From assembly GCF_001427605.1 (NCBI RefSeq), contig NZ_LMGZ01000008.1, positions 1 through 64,000 of the forward strand: a stretch of 64,000 nt of DNA, given 5' to 3'. The translations under genes and the position numbers were made by a program. Source of the stretch: Devosia sp. Root635. GTDB taxonomy: Bacteria; Pseudomonadota; Alphaproteobacteria; Rhizobiales; Devosiaceae. The notes below the pieces were generated by a model. That model did not search any database. It was not told the origin of the DNA and worked only from the letters and a program-made list of their open reading frames with translations. Positions 1-9,927 of the stretch are shown piece after piece. Position 1 is the stretch's first letter. Every line of letters begins with the position of its first letter.

Positions 1-1
1 A

Positions 2-85
2 CCCTTCAAACTCGCCATCAACGCTGCAATGAGAAAGTTCATCACCATCCTCAATGCTATCGTCAAACAATCCACAGTTGCTTGA
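2..85 (+). CDS. IS110-family transposase, C-terminal end only (cut by window edge)
   Basis: The first bases read in one open frame to a TGA stop and encode 27 residues ending a protein. The stretch AMRKFITILNAIVKQ matches the very typical C-terminal tail of IS110/IS1111-type transposases, in which an R-K-hydrophobic-ILNA core precedes the stop. These enzymes use a DEDD catalytic domain followed by a serine-containing Transposase_20 domain; neither is visible here because the gene starts outside the window. The gene could be intact or degraded upstream. The match is from memory of the family and the segment is short. Confidence 0.6.
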   Translation, partial: PFKLAINAAMRKFITILNAIVKQSTVA

Positions 86-124
86 CCCGAGGGCTCTGCA
101 CTTACCGATCACTCCGCAAGTATA

Positions 125-150
125 GGGCCCCTCGGGTCAAGCCCGAGGGT
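125..150. repeat. Small palindrome CCCTCGGG-TCAAG-CCCGAGGG
   Basis: Perfect 8-bp arms (129-136 and 142-149) flank a 5-bp loop. A related half, CTTGACCCGAGGGC, lies at 81-94 straight after the IS110 stop. It has no T-tract, so it is more likely a dispersed intergenic palindrome than a strong terminator. The 199 bases between the transposase end and ychF hold nothing else I can support. Confidence 0.6.
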
Positions 151-284
151 GACGATCGAGTTTAGAGAATGGTCCGGTGCTCCTGACACCCCACCAGGGC
201 CGGCAGGTCAGGCGAACGTCAGGCCGCATTGACATCGGCGCCGATCCGAACCAAGTGGAGGCCAACAGTTTTCGGAGCTTCCCC

Positions 285-1382
285 ATGGGTTTCAAGATGG
301 GCATTGTCGGCCTGCCGAATGTCGGCAAGTCGACCCTTTTCAACGCGCTGACGCGCACCGCGGCCGCCCAAGCCGCCAACTTCCCCTTCTGCACCATCGA
401 GCCCAATGTGGGCGAGGTGTCGGTGCCCGATACGCGGCTGGACAAGCTGGCCGCCATCGGCAAGTCGGTCAACATCCTGCCGGCGCGCATGAGCTTTGTC
501 GATATTGCCGGGCTGGTGAAGGGCGCTTCGCAGGGCGAAGGGCTGGGCAACCAGTTCCTCGCCAATATCCGCGAATGCGACGCCATCGCCTATGTGCTGC
601 GCTGTTTCGAGGACAACAACATCATCCACGTCGCCAACAAGGTCGACCCGCTGGCCGATGCCGAAGTGGTCGAGACCGAACTGATGCTGGCCGATCTCGA
701 AAGCCTCGAGAAGCGCCGCGCCGGCGTCGAGAAAAAGGCCAAGGGCGGCGACAAGGATGCCAAGCTGACGCTCGAGCTGATCGATCGGTCGCTGGTGCTG
801 CTGCGCGACGGCAAGTCGGCCCGCTTCGTCAAGCGCGATGCCGAGGAAGAAAAGGCCTTCCAGGAGCTGCAATTGCTGACCAGCAAGCCGGCGCTCTATG
901 TCTGCAATGTCGACGAAGGCTCGGCCGAAAATGGCAATGCCATGAGCAGACAAGTCGAAGACTATGCCAAGGGGCACGATGCCGGCGTGGTCATCATCTC
1001 CGCCGAGATCGAAAGCCAGCTCGCCCAGCTCCCCGACGCGGAACAGGCCGAATACCTGGAATCGCTGGGCCTGCACGAAGCCGGGCTCAACCGGCTGATC
1101 CGCGAGGCCTATGCGCTGCTGGGGCTGCAGACCTATTTCACCGTCGGCCCCAAGGAAACCCGCGCCTGGACCATCCACAAGGGCGACAAGGCCCCGGCCG
1201 CGGCCGGCGTCATCCATTCCGATTTCGAGCGCGGCTTCATCCGCGCCCAGACCATCGGCTACGAGGACTTCGTGACGCTGGGCGGCGAAGTCCCCGCCAA
1301 GGAAGCCGGCAAGGCCCGCGACGAAGGCAAGGAATACGTCGTCAAGGACGGCGACGTCATGCTGTTCAAGTTTAATACTTAG
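285..1382 (+). CDS. ychF: Redox-regulated ATPase YchF (Obg-family P-loop NTPase)
   Basis: A 365-residue universally conserved Obg-type NTPase that hydrolyses ATP rather than GTP, associates with ribosomes and is tied to oxidative-stress responses. The G1 P-loop GLPNVGKST is at about residues 8-16, followed by the G3-like motif [10 protein letters not shown] and the characteristic C-terminal TGS domain ([18 protein letters not shown], then [11 protein letters not shown] and DVMLFKFNT at the end). The frame is open further upstream, but ATG 285 ([10 protein letters not shown]) gives the family-standard N-terminus and length. The gene stands alone here, followed by a strong hairpin at 1401-1425. 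Usual neighbours such as pth are not upstream; an IS end is there instead. Confidence 0.96.
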   Translation: MGFKMGIVGLPNVGKSTLFNALTRTAAAQAANFPFCTIEPNVGEVSVPDTRLDKLAAIGKSVNILPARMSFVDIAGLVKGASQGEGLGNQFLANIRECDAIAYVLRCFEDNNIIHVANKVDPLADAEVVETELMLADLESLEKRRAGVEKKAKGGDKDAKLTLELIDRSLVLLRDGKSARFVKRDAEEEKAFQELQLLTSKPALYVCNVDEGSAENGNAMSRQVEDYAKGHDAGVVIISAEIESQLAQLPDAEQAEYLESLGLHEAGLNRLIREAYALLGLQTYFTVGPKETRAWTIHKGDKAPAAAGVIHSDFERGFIRAQTIGYEDFVTLGGEVPAKEAGKARDEGKEYVVKDGDVMLFKFNT

Positions 1383-1461
1383 GACCGGCGGCAAAGCCGC
1401 AAAATCGCTCCGGTGGAGCGATTTTAGGTCCTAAGGCCATGAGGGCTACGCCCGAATGGCC
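1378..1461. repeat. Hairpin plus conserved box, probable ychF terminator and dispersed repeat
   Basis: A perfect stem AAAATCGCTCC/GGAGCGATTTT with a 3-base loop (1401-1425) sits inside an outer inverted pair TTAGGACC/GGTCCTAA. Next comes the box AAGGCCATGAGGGCT, two variable bases and GCCCGAATGG. The same core and box recur, inverted, at 21014-21094 inside another repeat, so this is a dispersed element rather than only a terminator. The run of T in the right arm would allow termination for ychF. Confidence 0.7.
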
Positions 1462-1486
1462 CGGATGCGCCGCACGTTCGATCCCT

Positions 1487-2605
1487 CTACCCCCGCGGCA
1501 TGTGATCCGTCAGTTGCCGCACCAGCAGCACCAGTTCCACCTGCCGCGTGCAGCCGGTCTTGGCCATGGCGGTCTTGAGCTGGTTGCGGATGGTTTCGAC
1601 GCTCCGGCTGGTTGCCTTGGCGATCCCGGCGATGGTCTGCCCGGCCACGATGGCCTGGACGACCCCGATTTCGGCCGGTGTCAGGTCGAACAGCGATTGC
1701 ACCATGGTCGCTCCGGCCATGCCGGCCTTGGGCTCGCTGAGCACGACAATGGCCACCGTGCTGCCGAAAATGTCATGTGCCTGCCGCCGGATCGGCACCA
1801 CCTGGACGACCGCGGTGATAGCCCCGCCCGGCTCGGCCCGGATGGGCACCGAGCGCGGGCTGCGGGCGAGCTTGAGCGCGTCGAGCGCATCGGACAGCAT
1901 GGCGTCGGCCGCGTGGTCATGCAGGCCCAGCCGGTCACCGCCCCGCGTCGCCCAGACGTGGCCGGCCGCGTTGAAATCGTCATTGGCCAGCACGACGCGC
2001 CCGCTGGGTGTCAGCGCCGCCGCCGGCAGCCCCAAGGCCGTCAGCGTTTCGATGGCCGTGCGCACGCGCTCGAAATCCGCCCTTCCGCTGAGCATGGCCG
2101 CCCGCGCCAGATGCGGATAGAGGCTGTCGAGCCGCGCCAGGTCATCCCCGCGAATGGGGCCCCGCTCGTAATATTGCTCGACATTCATCACCACCAGGTC
2201 GCCATGCGGCAACTGCGTCAGGAAGCCGGCGGCCCAGCCGAAGCCTTCGGCCCGGAACAGGTCGCGGACCATAGGGTCCTGCTCGGCCTCTTCGAGGCTC
2301 CCGAAATAGTCGTCCTCGTTGACGAAACGCGGCGCCCCCACCATGCCCTTGGCCATCACATTGCCGGCGCGCCCGTTGCGGGCAATCCAGCCTTCCGACA
2401 GGAACCGCTTCGCTGCCCTGTCCAGCACCGGCGCATGGACCAGGTGGGGCCCACGCTCATTGAGGCAGAGCAAGGCCCCACCGGCGCTATTGCTGATCGT
2501 ACCCAGCGTGGCCAGCACGTTCGGCCACAGCTCCGGCACGACGGCGGCCTCATAGGCCGCCGCCTCGACTGCGGCATAGTCTTCGTCCGACAGTCCCCCC
2601 GCCAT
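1487..2605 (-). CDS. LuxR-family transcriptional regulator with long N-terminal sensor region
   Basis: A 372-residue protein whose last ~65 residues form a LuxR/FixJ-type helix-turn-helix (LTPAEIGVVQAIVAG, then AKATSRSVETIRNQLKTAMAK). This is the architecture of stand-alone LuxR regulators common in Hyphomicrobiales. The ~300-residue N-terminal part has PAS-like character (hydrophobic strands, GRVVLANDDFNAAGH) but no motif I can assign to a ligand. The start is placed at 2605 because TCCCTCC on the + strand (GGAGGGA on the coding strand, 2608-2614) is a near-perfect ribosome site 2 bases before that ATG; an upstream in-frame ATG at 2650 lacks one. It lies 68 bp downstream of the MelR-like gene on the same strand and might be read from it. 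Its target is unknown. Confidence 0.85.
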   Translation of the reverse strand: MAGGLSDEDYAAVEAAAYEAAVVPELWPNVLATLGTISNSAGGALLCLNERGPHLVHAPVLDRAAKRFLSEGWIARNGRAGNVMAKGMVGAPRFVNEDDYFGSLEEAEQDPMVRDLFRAEGFGWAAGFLTQLPHGDLVVMNVEQYYERGPIRGDDLARLDSLYPHLARAAMLSGRADFERVRTAIETLTALGLPAAALTPSGRVVLANDDFNAAGHVWATRGGDRLGLHDHAADAMLSDALDALKLARSPRSVPIRAEPGGAITAVVQVVPIRRQAHDIFGSTVAIVVLSEPKAGMAGATMVQSLFDLTPAEIGVVQAIVAGQTIAGIAKATSRSVETIRNQLKTAMAKTGCTRQVELVLLVRQLTDHMPRG

Positions 2606-2673
2606 GCTCCCTCCGAGCCCACAAGCGATATCTGGGCGCAAATAACGCACCAGTATAGCCCCCGGTCAACTGA

Positions 2674-3594
2674 CTAGCCCTCGATCGTGTCCTTGCGCAT
2701 CTGGCTGGGCGTCATGCCATAGGCCTTGCGGAAATGTTCGTAGAACTGGGTCTGGCTGACGAAGCCGGCATGGAAGGCGACGTTGGCGATGGAGAGACTC
2801 CCATCGAACAGCAGCGAGCGGGCGCGGATGAGGCGCATGCGGGTGACGAATTTCTGCACCGATATGTGCATGACCTTGGTGAAGAGGTTAGTGGCGTAAT
2901 TGGGGTGCAGTCCCACCACCCTGGCAATGTCTTCGGCGCTGAGCGGATCGGTGATGTTTTCCACGATATGGCGCACCATGCGGACGACGTAACGAACCGG
3001 CGAGCCGGTGCGGGTGCGGGTGCCGGTGCGTTCCACCCAGGCCGGCAGCAGCGTATCCCAGCCCGTAATGGCGGCGCGGCGGAACATGGTGCCGATCTCG
3101 GCGCGTACGATATCGGTGCGCAGGGCATTGCCGCTGCGATAGTCCTGGTGCCAGCGATCGAGCGTTTCGAGCCCGATGCAATCGGGATTGAGCTGGATGA
3201 CCCCGCCCCCCATCAGCGTCTCGGTGAGCCGCCCGAGCTGCGGCATTTCGAGGAAGGCGTCCATCGGCAGGTAGATGTTGAGCTGGCGGCCGTCGCCGAT
3301 ATCGTCGAGCCCGACGGTCTGGTGCGGAATACCGGCCCAGAAGGCCACGAGCCGGTTCGAGCCGACCGCCACCGGGCCGCCATCGAAGGCATAGTCCATG
3401 GTGCCGCGCGTCAGCCAGTTGAACTCGATATGGCCATGGCTATGGGGCCGCGGCATGATCTGGGGCGGAAACGACCTGATGCCGAAGCGCCCGAAGGCCT
3501 TGCCGGAGGAATAAAAACTCCGATCCGGGCGGGGCGTCGGACGCGGCGCTTTTTCGCGCGCACGACGGGGCAGGATGGCTGTCTCAACAATCAT
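2674..3594 (-). CDS. MelR-like AraC-family regulator of alpha-galactoside use (AgpT-type)
   Basis: A 306-residue regulator with an N-terminal cupin-like sugar-sensing domain (MPRPHSHGHIEFNWLTRG, then FWAGIPHQTVG) and a C-terminal double helix-turn-helix AraC domain at about residues 200-300 (ENITDPLSAEDIARVVGLHP, FVTRMRLIRARSLL, HAGFVSQTQFYEHFRKAYGM). The whole layout follows Escherichia coli MelR, the melibiose activator. In Sinorhizobium the Agp alpha-galactoside transporter genes are likewise controlled by an AraC-type regulator, AgpT. It is divergent from the transporter operon and shares a ~160-bp control region with it. The start is uncertain: 3594 has a GGCGGATAAG ribosome-site candidate; in-frame ATGs also occur at 3639 and 3663. 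Confidence 0.88.
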   Translation of the reverse strand: MIVETAILPRRAREKAPRPTPRPDRSFYSSGKAFGRFGIRSFPPQIMPRPHSHGHIEFNWLTRGTMDYAFDGGPVAVGSNRLVAFWAGIPHQTVGLDDIGDGRQLNIYLPMDAFLEMPQLGRLTETLMGGGVIQLNPDCIGLETLDRWHQDYRSGNALRTDIVRAEIGTMFRRAAITGWDTLLPAWVERTGTRTRTGSPVRYVVRMVRHIVENITDPLSAEDIARVVGLHPNYATNLFTKVMHISVQKFVTRMRLIRARSLLFDGSLSIANVAFHAGFVSQTQFYEHFRKAYGMTPSQMRKDTIEG

Positions 3595-3755
3595 ACTTAT
3601 CCGCCGATTTCTTTGAAACCCGGAACAAGTCTCTATCATTCCGGATTGTTTCGGCGATGGCAAGGCGTAGGCTTTTATCCGTCAGCACGGAACATGCCGG
3701 AAGGGAGTGTCCGGCCAGCGGCCAATGCGCCGTTCCGTTGCAAATGGGAGGTTTT
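3595..3755. promoter_or_regulatory. Divergent control region between the AraC regulator and the alpha-galactoside operon
   Basis: Holds an inverted repeat CCGGAA-N13-TTCCGG (3620-3644) and a further copy of CGGAACA about 69 bp to the right (3688-3694), spaced like AraC-family half-sites. A candidate promoter for the operon is TTGAAA (3613-3618) with TATCAT (3634-3639), though the 15-bp spacer is short. A good ribosome site, GGGAGG, precedes ATG 3756. Sites are by eye; binding is inference. Confidence 0.45.
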
Positions 3756-5828
3756 ATGAGAAAGCATGCTTATGCCCTTGGCGGGGCAGGATTGATGCTG
3801 GGCGTCTCGCTGCTTGCGGTGCAGGCTCAGGACTTGACGGGCGAGCTGCCCGATCCCCCCGAATTCGCCGCGCAGAGCGAACCGGTCTTCGTCAGCGTCT
3901 CCGATATCCAGGAATACAAGGCGCTGCCGGAATATCACGAACCCGACTGGGTCACCGCGAAATATGTCGATGCCGGCACCCTGCCGCCCGTCGCCGAGCG
4001 CCTGCCCAAGGAGCCGCTGGTGTTCAAGACCGCCAACATGCCCGACGGCATCGGCGTCTATGGCGACACGATGCGCCATGTCATTGGCGGCCGGCCCGAA
4101 GGCTGGAACTATACCGCCGGCCAGAACCAGGGCTGGGGCGGCATCGATATCGGCCTTTCCGAATGCCTGACCCGCACCGGCCCGCTCTTCGAGGTCAAGG
4201 CCGACGAACTCGAGCCGCTGCCCAACCTGGCCAAGAGCTGGGAATGGTCGGAGGACGGGCACGAACTGACCATGCACCTGATCGAGGGCGCCAAATGGTC
4301 CGACGGCGACCCCTTCGACGCCGATGACGTGATGTTCTACTGGAACGACGCCATCATGGACCCCAACGTCTCCCCGCTCAATGGCGGCACGCCGGAGACC
4401 TTCGGCGTCGGCACGACGCTCGAAGCGCTCGACCCCTACACCATCAAGTGGACCTTCAAGGAAGTCCGGCCGACGCAGTATCTCTATGCCATGGCCTACG
4501 GCACCTTCTGCCCCGGCCCGAGCCACATCCTCAAGCCCCAGCACCCCAAATACAACGCCGACAACACCTATGAGGAATTCAAGAACGCCTTCCCGCCGGA
4601 ATATATGAACATGCCGGTGATGGGCGCCTGGGTGCCGGTGGAATACCGGCCGGACGACATCGTGGTGATGCGCCGCAACCCCTATTACTGGAAGGTCGAC
4701 GAGGCCGGCAACCAGCTCCCCTACCTCAACGAAATGCACTATCGTCTCAGCACCTGGGCCGACCGCGACGTGCAGGCCGTTGCCGGTTCGGGCGACTTCT
4801 CCAACCTTGAACAGGCCGAAAGCTATGTCGAGGCGCTGAAGCGCTCGGCCGAGGATTCGGCCCCGGCCCGCCTGCAATTCGGCGCCCGCACCATCGGCTA
4901 TGCGCTCGAATTCAACCTCTCGGCCAATGGCTGGGGTGAACCCGATGCCCGCGGCCAGGCCATCCACGAACTGAATCGCAACCTCGATTTCCGCAAGGCC
5001 ATCTCGATCGCCATCGATCGCCAGCGCCTGGGCGACTCGCTGGTCCGCGGTCCGTTCACCGCCATCTATCCGGGCGGCCTGTATGCCGGCACGGCCTATT
5101 ACGACAAGGCTTCGACGGTCTACTACCCGTATAATCTCGACGCGGCAAACGCCCTGCTCGACGGCATCGGCCTCATCGATACCGACGGCAACGGCGTGCG
5201 CAACCTGCCCGATGGCGGCGCCGACGTGGAAATCACCCTGCTCGCCAATACCGACTATGCGACCGACACCAACCTGGCCGAAGGCGTCATCGCCATGATG
5301 GAACCGCTCGGCCTGCGCGTCATCGCCAATTTCCAGGCGGGAACGTCGCGTGACGACATGCAGCAGGCCGGCCAGTTCGACTGGCATGTCCGCCGCCAGG
5401 GCGCCGAAATGGTCTCGGTGGTGCAGGGCACGACCTTCCTCGCCCCCACGGGTCCGCAGACGAGCTACTTCCACCGCGCCGGCACGGATGGAACGGTGGA
5501 TATCCTGCCCTTCGAGCAGGAACTGGTCGATACGGTGAACGCCTTTGTCGCCACCAGCGACAATGCCGAACGGGCCGAATTGATGAAGACCTTCCAGAAC
5601 GTCTTCACCGAGAACGTCTATTCGGTGGGCCTGACGCAATATCCAGGTGCGCTGATCATCAACAAGCGCTTCGCCAATATCCCGGCGGGTGCCCCGATCT
5701 TCATGTTCAACTGGGCGGAGGACAACATCATCCGCGAGCGCGTGTTCGTGCCGGCAGACAAGCAGGCCGACTACGAACTGCACCCCGAAACGCTTCCGGG
5801 CGAACCGGGCGGCGCGGGTCCGGTGTAG
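3756..5828 (+). CDS. Periplasmic alpha-galactoside-binding protein of the peptide-binding family (AgpA-like)
   Basis: A 690-residue extracytoplasmic solute-binding protein of family 5 (SBP_bac_5, the DppA/OppA fold). It begins with a Sec signal peptide (MRKHAYALGGAGLMLGVSLL, cleavage near AVQAQD), then shows the family core LAKSWEWSEDGHELTMHL and GAKWSDGDPFDADDVMFYW near residues 160-200. It is longer than typical dipeptide-binding members (~530 residues). Although the family is named for peptides, the rhizobial AgpA member binds alpha-galactosides, and the adjacent MelR-like regulator and melA argue for the same here. The GGGAGG ribosome site just upstream fixes ATG 3756. It is the first gene of the operon, separated from the permeases by a double hairpin that may uncouple its expression level from theirs. 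Confidence 0.85.
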   Translation: MRKHAYALGGAGLMLGVSLLAVQAQDLTGELPDPPEFAAQSEPVFVSVSDIQEYKALPEYHEPDWVTAKYVDAGTLPPVAERLPKEPLVFKTANMPDGIGVYGDTMRHVIGGRPEGWNYTAGQNQGWGGIDIGLSECLTRTGPLFEVKADELEPLPNLAKSWEWSEDGHELTMHLIEGAKWSDGDPFDADDVMFYWNDAIMDPNVSPLNGGTPETFGVGTTLEALDPYTIKWTFKEVRPTQYLYAMAYGTFCPGPSHILKPQHPKYNADNTYEEFKNAFPPEYMNMPVMGAWVPVEYRPDDIVVMRRNPYYWKVDEAGNQLPYLNEMHYRLSTWADRDVQAVAGSGDFSNLEQAESYVEALKRSAEDSAPARLQFGARTIGYALEFNLSANGWGEPDARGQAIHELNRNLDFRKAISIAIDRQRLGDSLVRGPFTAIYPGGLYAGTAYYDKASTVYYPYNLDAANALLDGIGLIDTDGNGVRNLPDGGADVEITLLANTDYATDTNLAEGVIAMMEPLGLRVIANFQAGTSRDDMQQAGQFDWHVRRQGAEMVSVVQGTTFLAPTGPQTSYFHRAGTDGTVDILPFEQELVDTVNAFVATSDNAERAELMKTFQNVFTENVYSVGLTQYPGALIINKRFANIPAGAPIFMFNWAEDNIIRERVFVPADKQADYELHPETLPGEPGGAGPV

Positions 5829-5867
5829 GCTGACCATGGCCCGGCCCGCGCCAGTGTGTGGGCTTGG

Positions 5868-6003
5868 CTACCCGCCCCCTTGAGGGGAGGGTAGCGTCGC
5901 TAGGCCCAAAAGGGCCGTAGCAGAGCTGGGGAGGGGGTAACCCTGTGGTCTACCGAAGACCCCCTCCCTCAGTCCCTCCCCTCAAGGGGGAGGGAGGCGA
6001 TGA
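5868..6003. repeat. Family A double-hairpin repeat between binding-protein and permease genes
   Basis: Two palindromic halves: CTACCCGCCCCCTTGAGGGG... at the left and a CCCTCCC...GGGAGGG hairpin at 5975-5998, joined by a segment containing AGGGCCGTAGCAGAGCTGGG. The whole ~140 bp is nearly identical, in reverse complement, to 12697-12840. Sitting inside the operon after the binding-protein stop, it is placed like REP elements that protect the upstream message. Confidence 0.8.
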
Positions 6004-6048
6004 ACCGAGATTCCGGCGCGTGATGAAGCGCCTTGTGTAGAGGCCGCC

Positions 6049-7059
6049 ATGCTTCGATTTCTGACCTTGCGCATATTGGGCGCCATCCCGCTGCTGTTCC
6101 TGCTCAGCGTGGTGACTTTCGCCATCATCCAGGCGCCGCCGGGCGATTATGGCGACACCATCCGCTCCATGCTGATCAACCAGGGCGGTGCGGCCCCCAC
6201 TGTGGCCGAAGCGCAGGCCGAACTGTATCGCGAGGCCCATGGCCTCAACGATCCCATCATCGTCCAGTATTTCCGCTGGATCGGCGGCATCGTGACCCGC
6301 TTCGATTTCGGCCATTCCTTCTTCTACAACAAGGATGTCGGCCAGGTCGTGGCCGAGCGCCTGCCCGCCACTATCGCTCTGGCGCTGGTGTGCCACCTGC
6401 TGGCCTCGCTGCTCGGCATCGGGCTGGGCATCCTGGCGGCCACGCGGCAATATTCCTGGGTCGATACCGGGCTGGGCATCATCTCGTTTCTCGGCATGAC
6501 CATCCCGCGGTTCCTGCTGGCCATCATCATCCTCTATTTCCTGGTGTTCCGGCTCAATGTCAGCGAGGTGGGCATGTTCTTCTCGGCCCGTTATGGCGGC
6601 GCGCCCTGGAGCTGGGACAAGTTCGTCAACCTCGTGACCCATATCTGGCCGGTCATCTTCATCGCCACCTTCGGCGGGCTGGCCTACAATATGCGGGTGA
6701 TGCGGGCGAACCTGCTCGATGTGCTCAACAGCCAATATGTCGAGACGGCGCGGGCCAAGGGCCTGCCGGAAGGCGCCGTGATCATGAAGCATGCCGTGCC
6801 CAATGCGCTCCATCCGCTGGTCGCCTATCAGGGCGTGGTGCTGCCCTATATGCTGACCGGCGAAATCGAAGTGGCCATCGTCTTCGGCCTGGCCACGGTC
6901 GGCCCGGCCATTGTCGGCTCCATGGGCGTCGGCGACGTCTATGTCACCGCCACCTTCATGCTGGTGCTGGCCGCCACGCTGATCGTCGGCAACATCATTT
7001 CCGACCTGCTGCTGGTGGCGCTCGATCCCCGCATCCGCCTCGGTGGAGGCGCCGAATGA
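6049..7059 (+). CDS. ABC transporter permease, DppB/AgpB type
   Basis: A 336-residue inner-membrane permease of the binding-protein-dependent transport family. The N-terminal helix (LRILGAIPLLFLLSVVTFAI) followed by APPGDYGDTIR is the hallmark of DppB-like subunits, and the cytoplasmic EAA loop reads ETARAKGLPEGAVIMKHAVP near residues 240-260, ending in a short charged tail. It forms the channel as a heterodimer with the next gene product. Its ATGA overlap with that gene (7056-7059) indicates translational coupling. The ATG follows GTAGAGGCCGCC, a weak ribosome site. Transported substrate by context: alpha-galactosides. Confidence 0.9.
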   Translation: MLRFLTLRILGAIPLLFLLSVVTFAIIQAPPGDYGDTIRSMLINQGGAAPTVAEAQAELYREAHGLNDPIIVQYFRWIGGIVTRFDFGHSFFYNKDVGQVVAERLPATIALALVCHLLASLLGIGLGILAATRQYSWVDTGLGIISFLGMTIPRFLLAIIILYFLVFRLNVSEVGMFFSARYGGAPWSWDKFVNLVTHIWPVIFIATFGGLAYNMRVMRANLLDVLNSQYVETARAKGLPEGAVIMKHAVPNALHPLVAYQGVVLPYMLTGEIEVAIVFGLATVGPAIVGSMGVGDVYVTATFMLVLAATLIVGNIISDLLLVALDPRIRLGGGAE

Positions 7060-8237
7060 CCGATCTCGATACACGCTCGTCCATCCCCCTGCCCGCCGAC
7101 GCCGCCGGCGGCCCGATGCCCACGGGTGCCGAGGACGCCGCGCCGGTCCTGACGCGCTACGGGAGCGGCAACGAGGGCTATGCGACGCTGGTCTGGCGGC
7201 GCTTCCGCCGCTCGAGCATGGGCATGATCGGGCTGGTGCTGGTCGTGCTGCTGCTGGTGGTCTCGGTCTTTGCCGATTTCTTCGCGCCGATGGACCCCAA
7301 GGCGGCCAACCTGCCCTTCGCTCCGCCGGACGTCATCGCCTTCGAGGATCCCGATGGCAATTTCAGCCTCATCCCCTATGTCTACCCGATCGGCGACACG
7401 GGCGAGTTCGACCCCATCACCTTCCAGCCGCTGACCGGGCTGGTCAAGGACAACCCGACCCCCACCGGCTTCTTCGTCAGCGGCTACAGCTACCACCTGC
7501 TCTGGTTCATCCCGGCCAATATCCACTTCTTCGGCTCGGTCGACGGGCGGCCGATCCAGTTGCTGGGGACCGACAAGTTCGGGCGCGACATCCTTTCACG
7601 CGGCATTATCGGCTCGCGTATCTCGCTGATGATCGCGTTGGCCGTGGTCACCATCACCACCATTGTCGGCACGCTGGTCGGCATCAGCTCGGGCTATATC
7701 GGCGGACGGCTCGATGCCTGGGTGCAGCGCTTTGTCGAATTCGTGCTGGCTTTCCCGCAACTGCCGCTCTACCTGGCGCTGACCTCGCTGATCCCGGTGA
7801 CGGCGCCGTCCAACATATTCCTGAGCTTCGTCATCTTCGTCATGGCGGTGCTGGGCTGGGCGCAACTGAGCCGGGAAGTGCGCTCCAAGACGCTGGCACT
7901 GGCCCGCATCGACTATGTGCGCGCCGCCATTGCCGTGGGCGCCACCGATAGCCGCATCATCACGCGGCATATCCTGCCCAATGTGCTCAGCCACGTCATC
8001 GTGGCGGTGACGCTGGCCGTGCCCTCGGTGGTGTTGCTGGAAAGTTTCCTGGGCTTTCTCGGCTTTGCGGTGAAACCGCCGCTGATCTCCTGGGGGCTGA
8101 TGCTGCAGGATACCGGCACCTTTTCGGTGATCGGCTCCTATCCGTGGATCCTCAGCCCCGTCGTCTTCGTGCTGATCACCGTCTTCGCCTTCAATGCGCT
8201 GGGCGATGGCCTGCGCGACGCCATCGACCCCTATTGA
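7056..8237 (+). CDS. ABC transporter permease, DppC/AgpC type
   Basis: A 393-residue partner permease of the DppC class. It starts with a ~50-residue hydrophilic segment, then the typical WRRFRRSSMGMIGLVLVVLL transmembrane entry. A large periplasmic insert of ~130 residues follows before LLGTDKFGRDILSRGI, a strongly conserved DppC motif. The EAA loop is DYVRAAIAVGATDSRIITRH. The C-terminus NALGDGLRDAIDPY is also a family signature. The start overlaps the stop of the upstream permease (ATGA), and the ATPase gene follows after 10 bp, so the three are one transcription unit. Confidence 0.92.
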   Translation: MTDLDTRSSIPLPADAAGGPMPTGAEDAAPVLTRYGSGNEGYATLVWRRFRRSSMGMIGLVLVVLLLVVSVFADFFAPMDPKAANLPFAPPDVIAFEDPDGNFSLIPYVYPIGDTGEFDPITFQPLTGLVKDNPTPTGFFVSGYSYHLLWFIPANIHFFGSVDGRPIQLLGTDKFGRDILSRGIIGSRISLMIALAVVTITTIVGTLVGISSGYIGGRLDAWVQRFVEFVLAFPQLPLYLALTSLIPVTAPSNIFLSFVIFVMAVLGWAQLSREVRSKTLALARIDYVRAAIAVGATDSRIITRHILPNVLSHVIVAVTLAVPSVVLLESFLGFLGFAVKPPLISWGLMLQDTGTFSVIGSYPWILSPVVFVLITVFAFNALGDGLRDAIDPY

Positions 8238-8247
8238 GGATCAGGCA

Positions 8248-9918
<1,671 letters not shown>

Positions 9919-9927
9919 GAGCATTGA

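Noticed and set aside
219..1394. Long open frame on the minus strand opposite ychF
   Set aside because: A GC-rich shadow of ychF; composition is not protein-like. The same holds for long opposite-strand frames over the binding protein (3675-5837), the acyl-CoA synthetase (38436-40337), the GGDEF-EAL gene (51938-54511) and ade (55560-57308).
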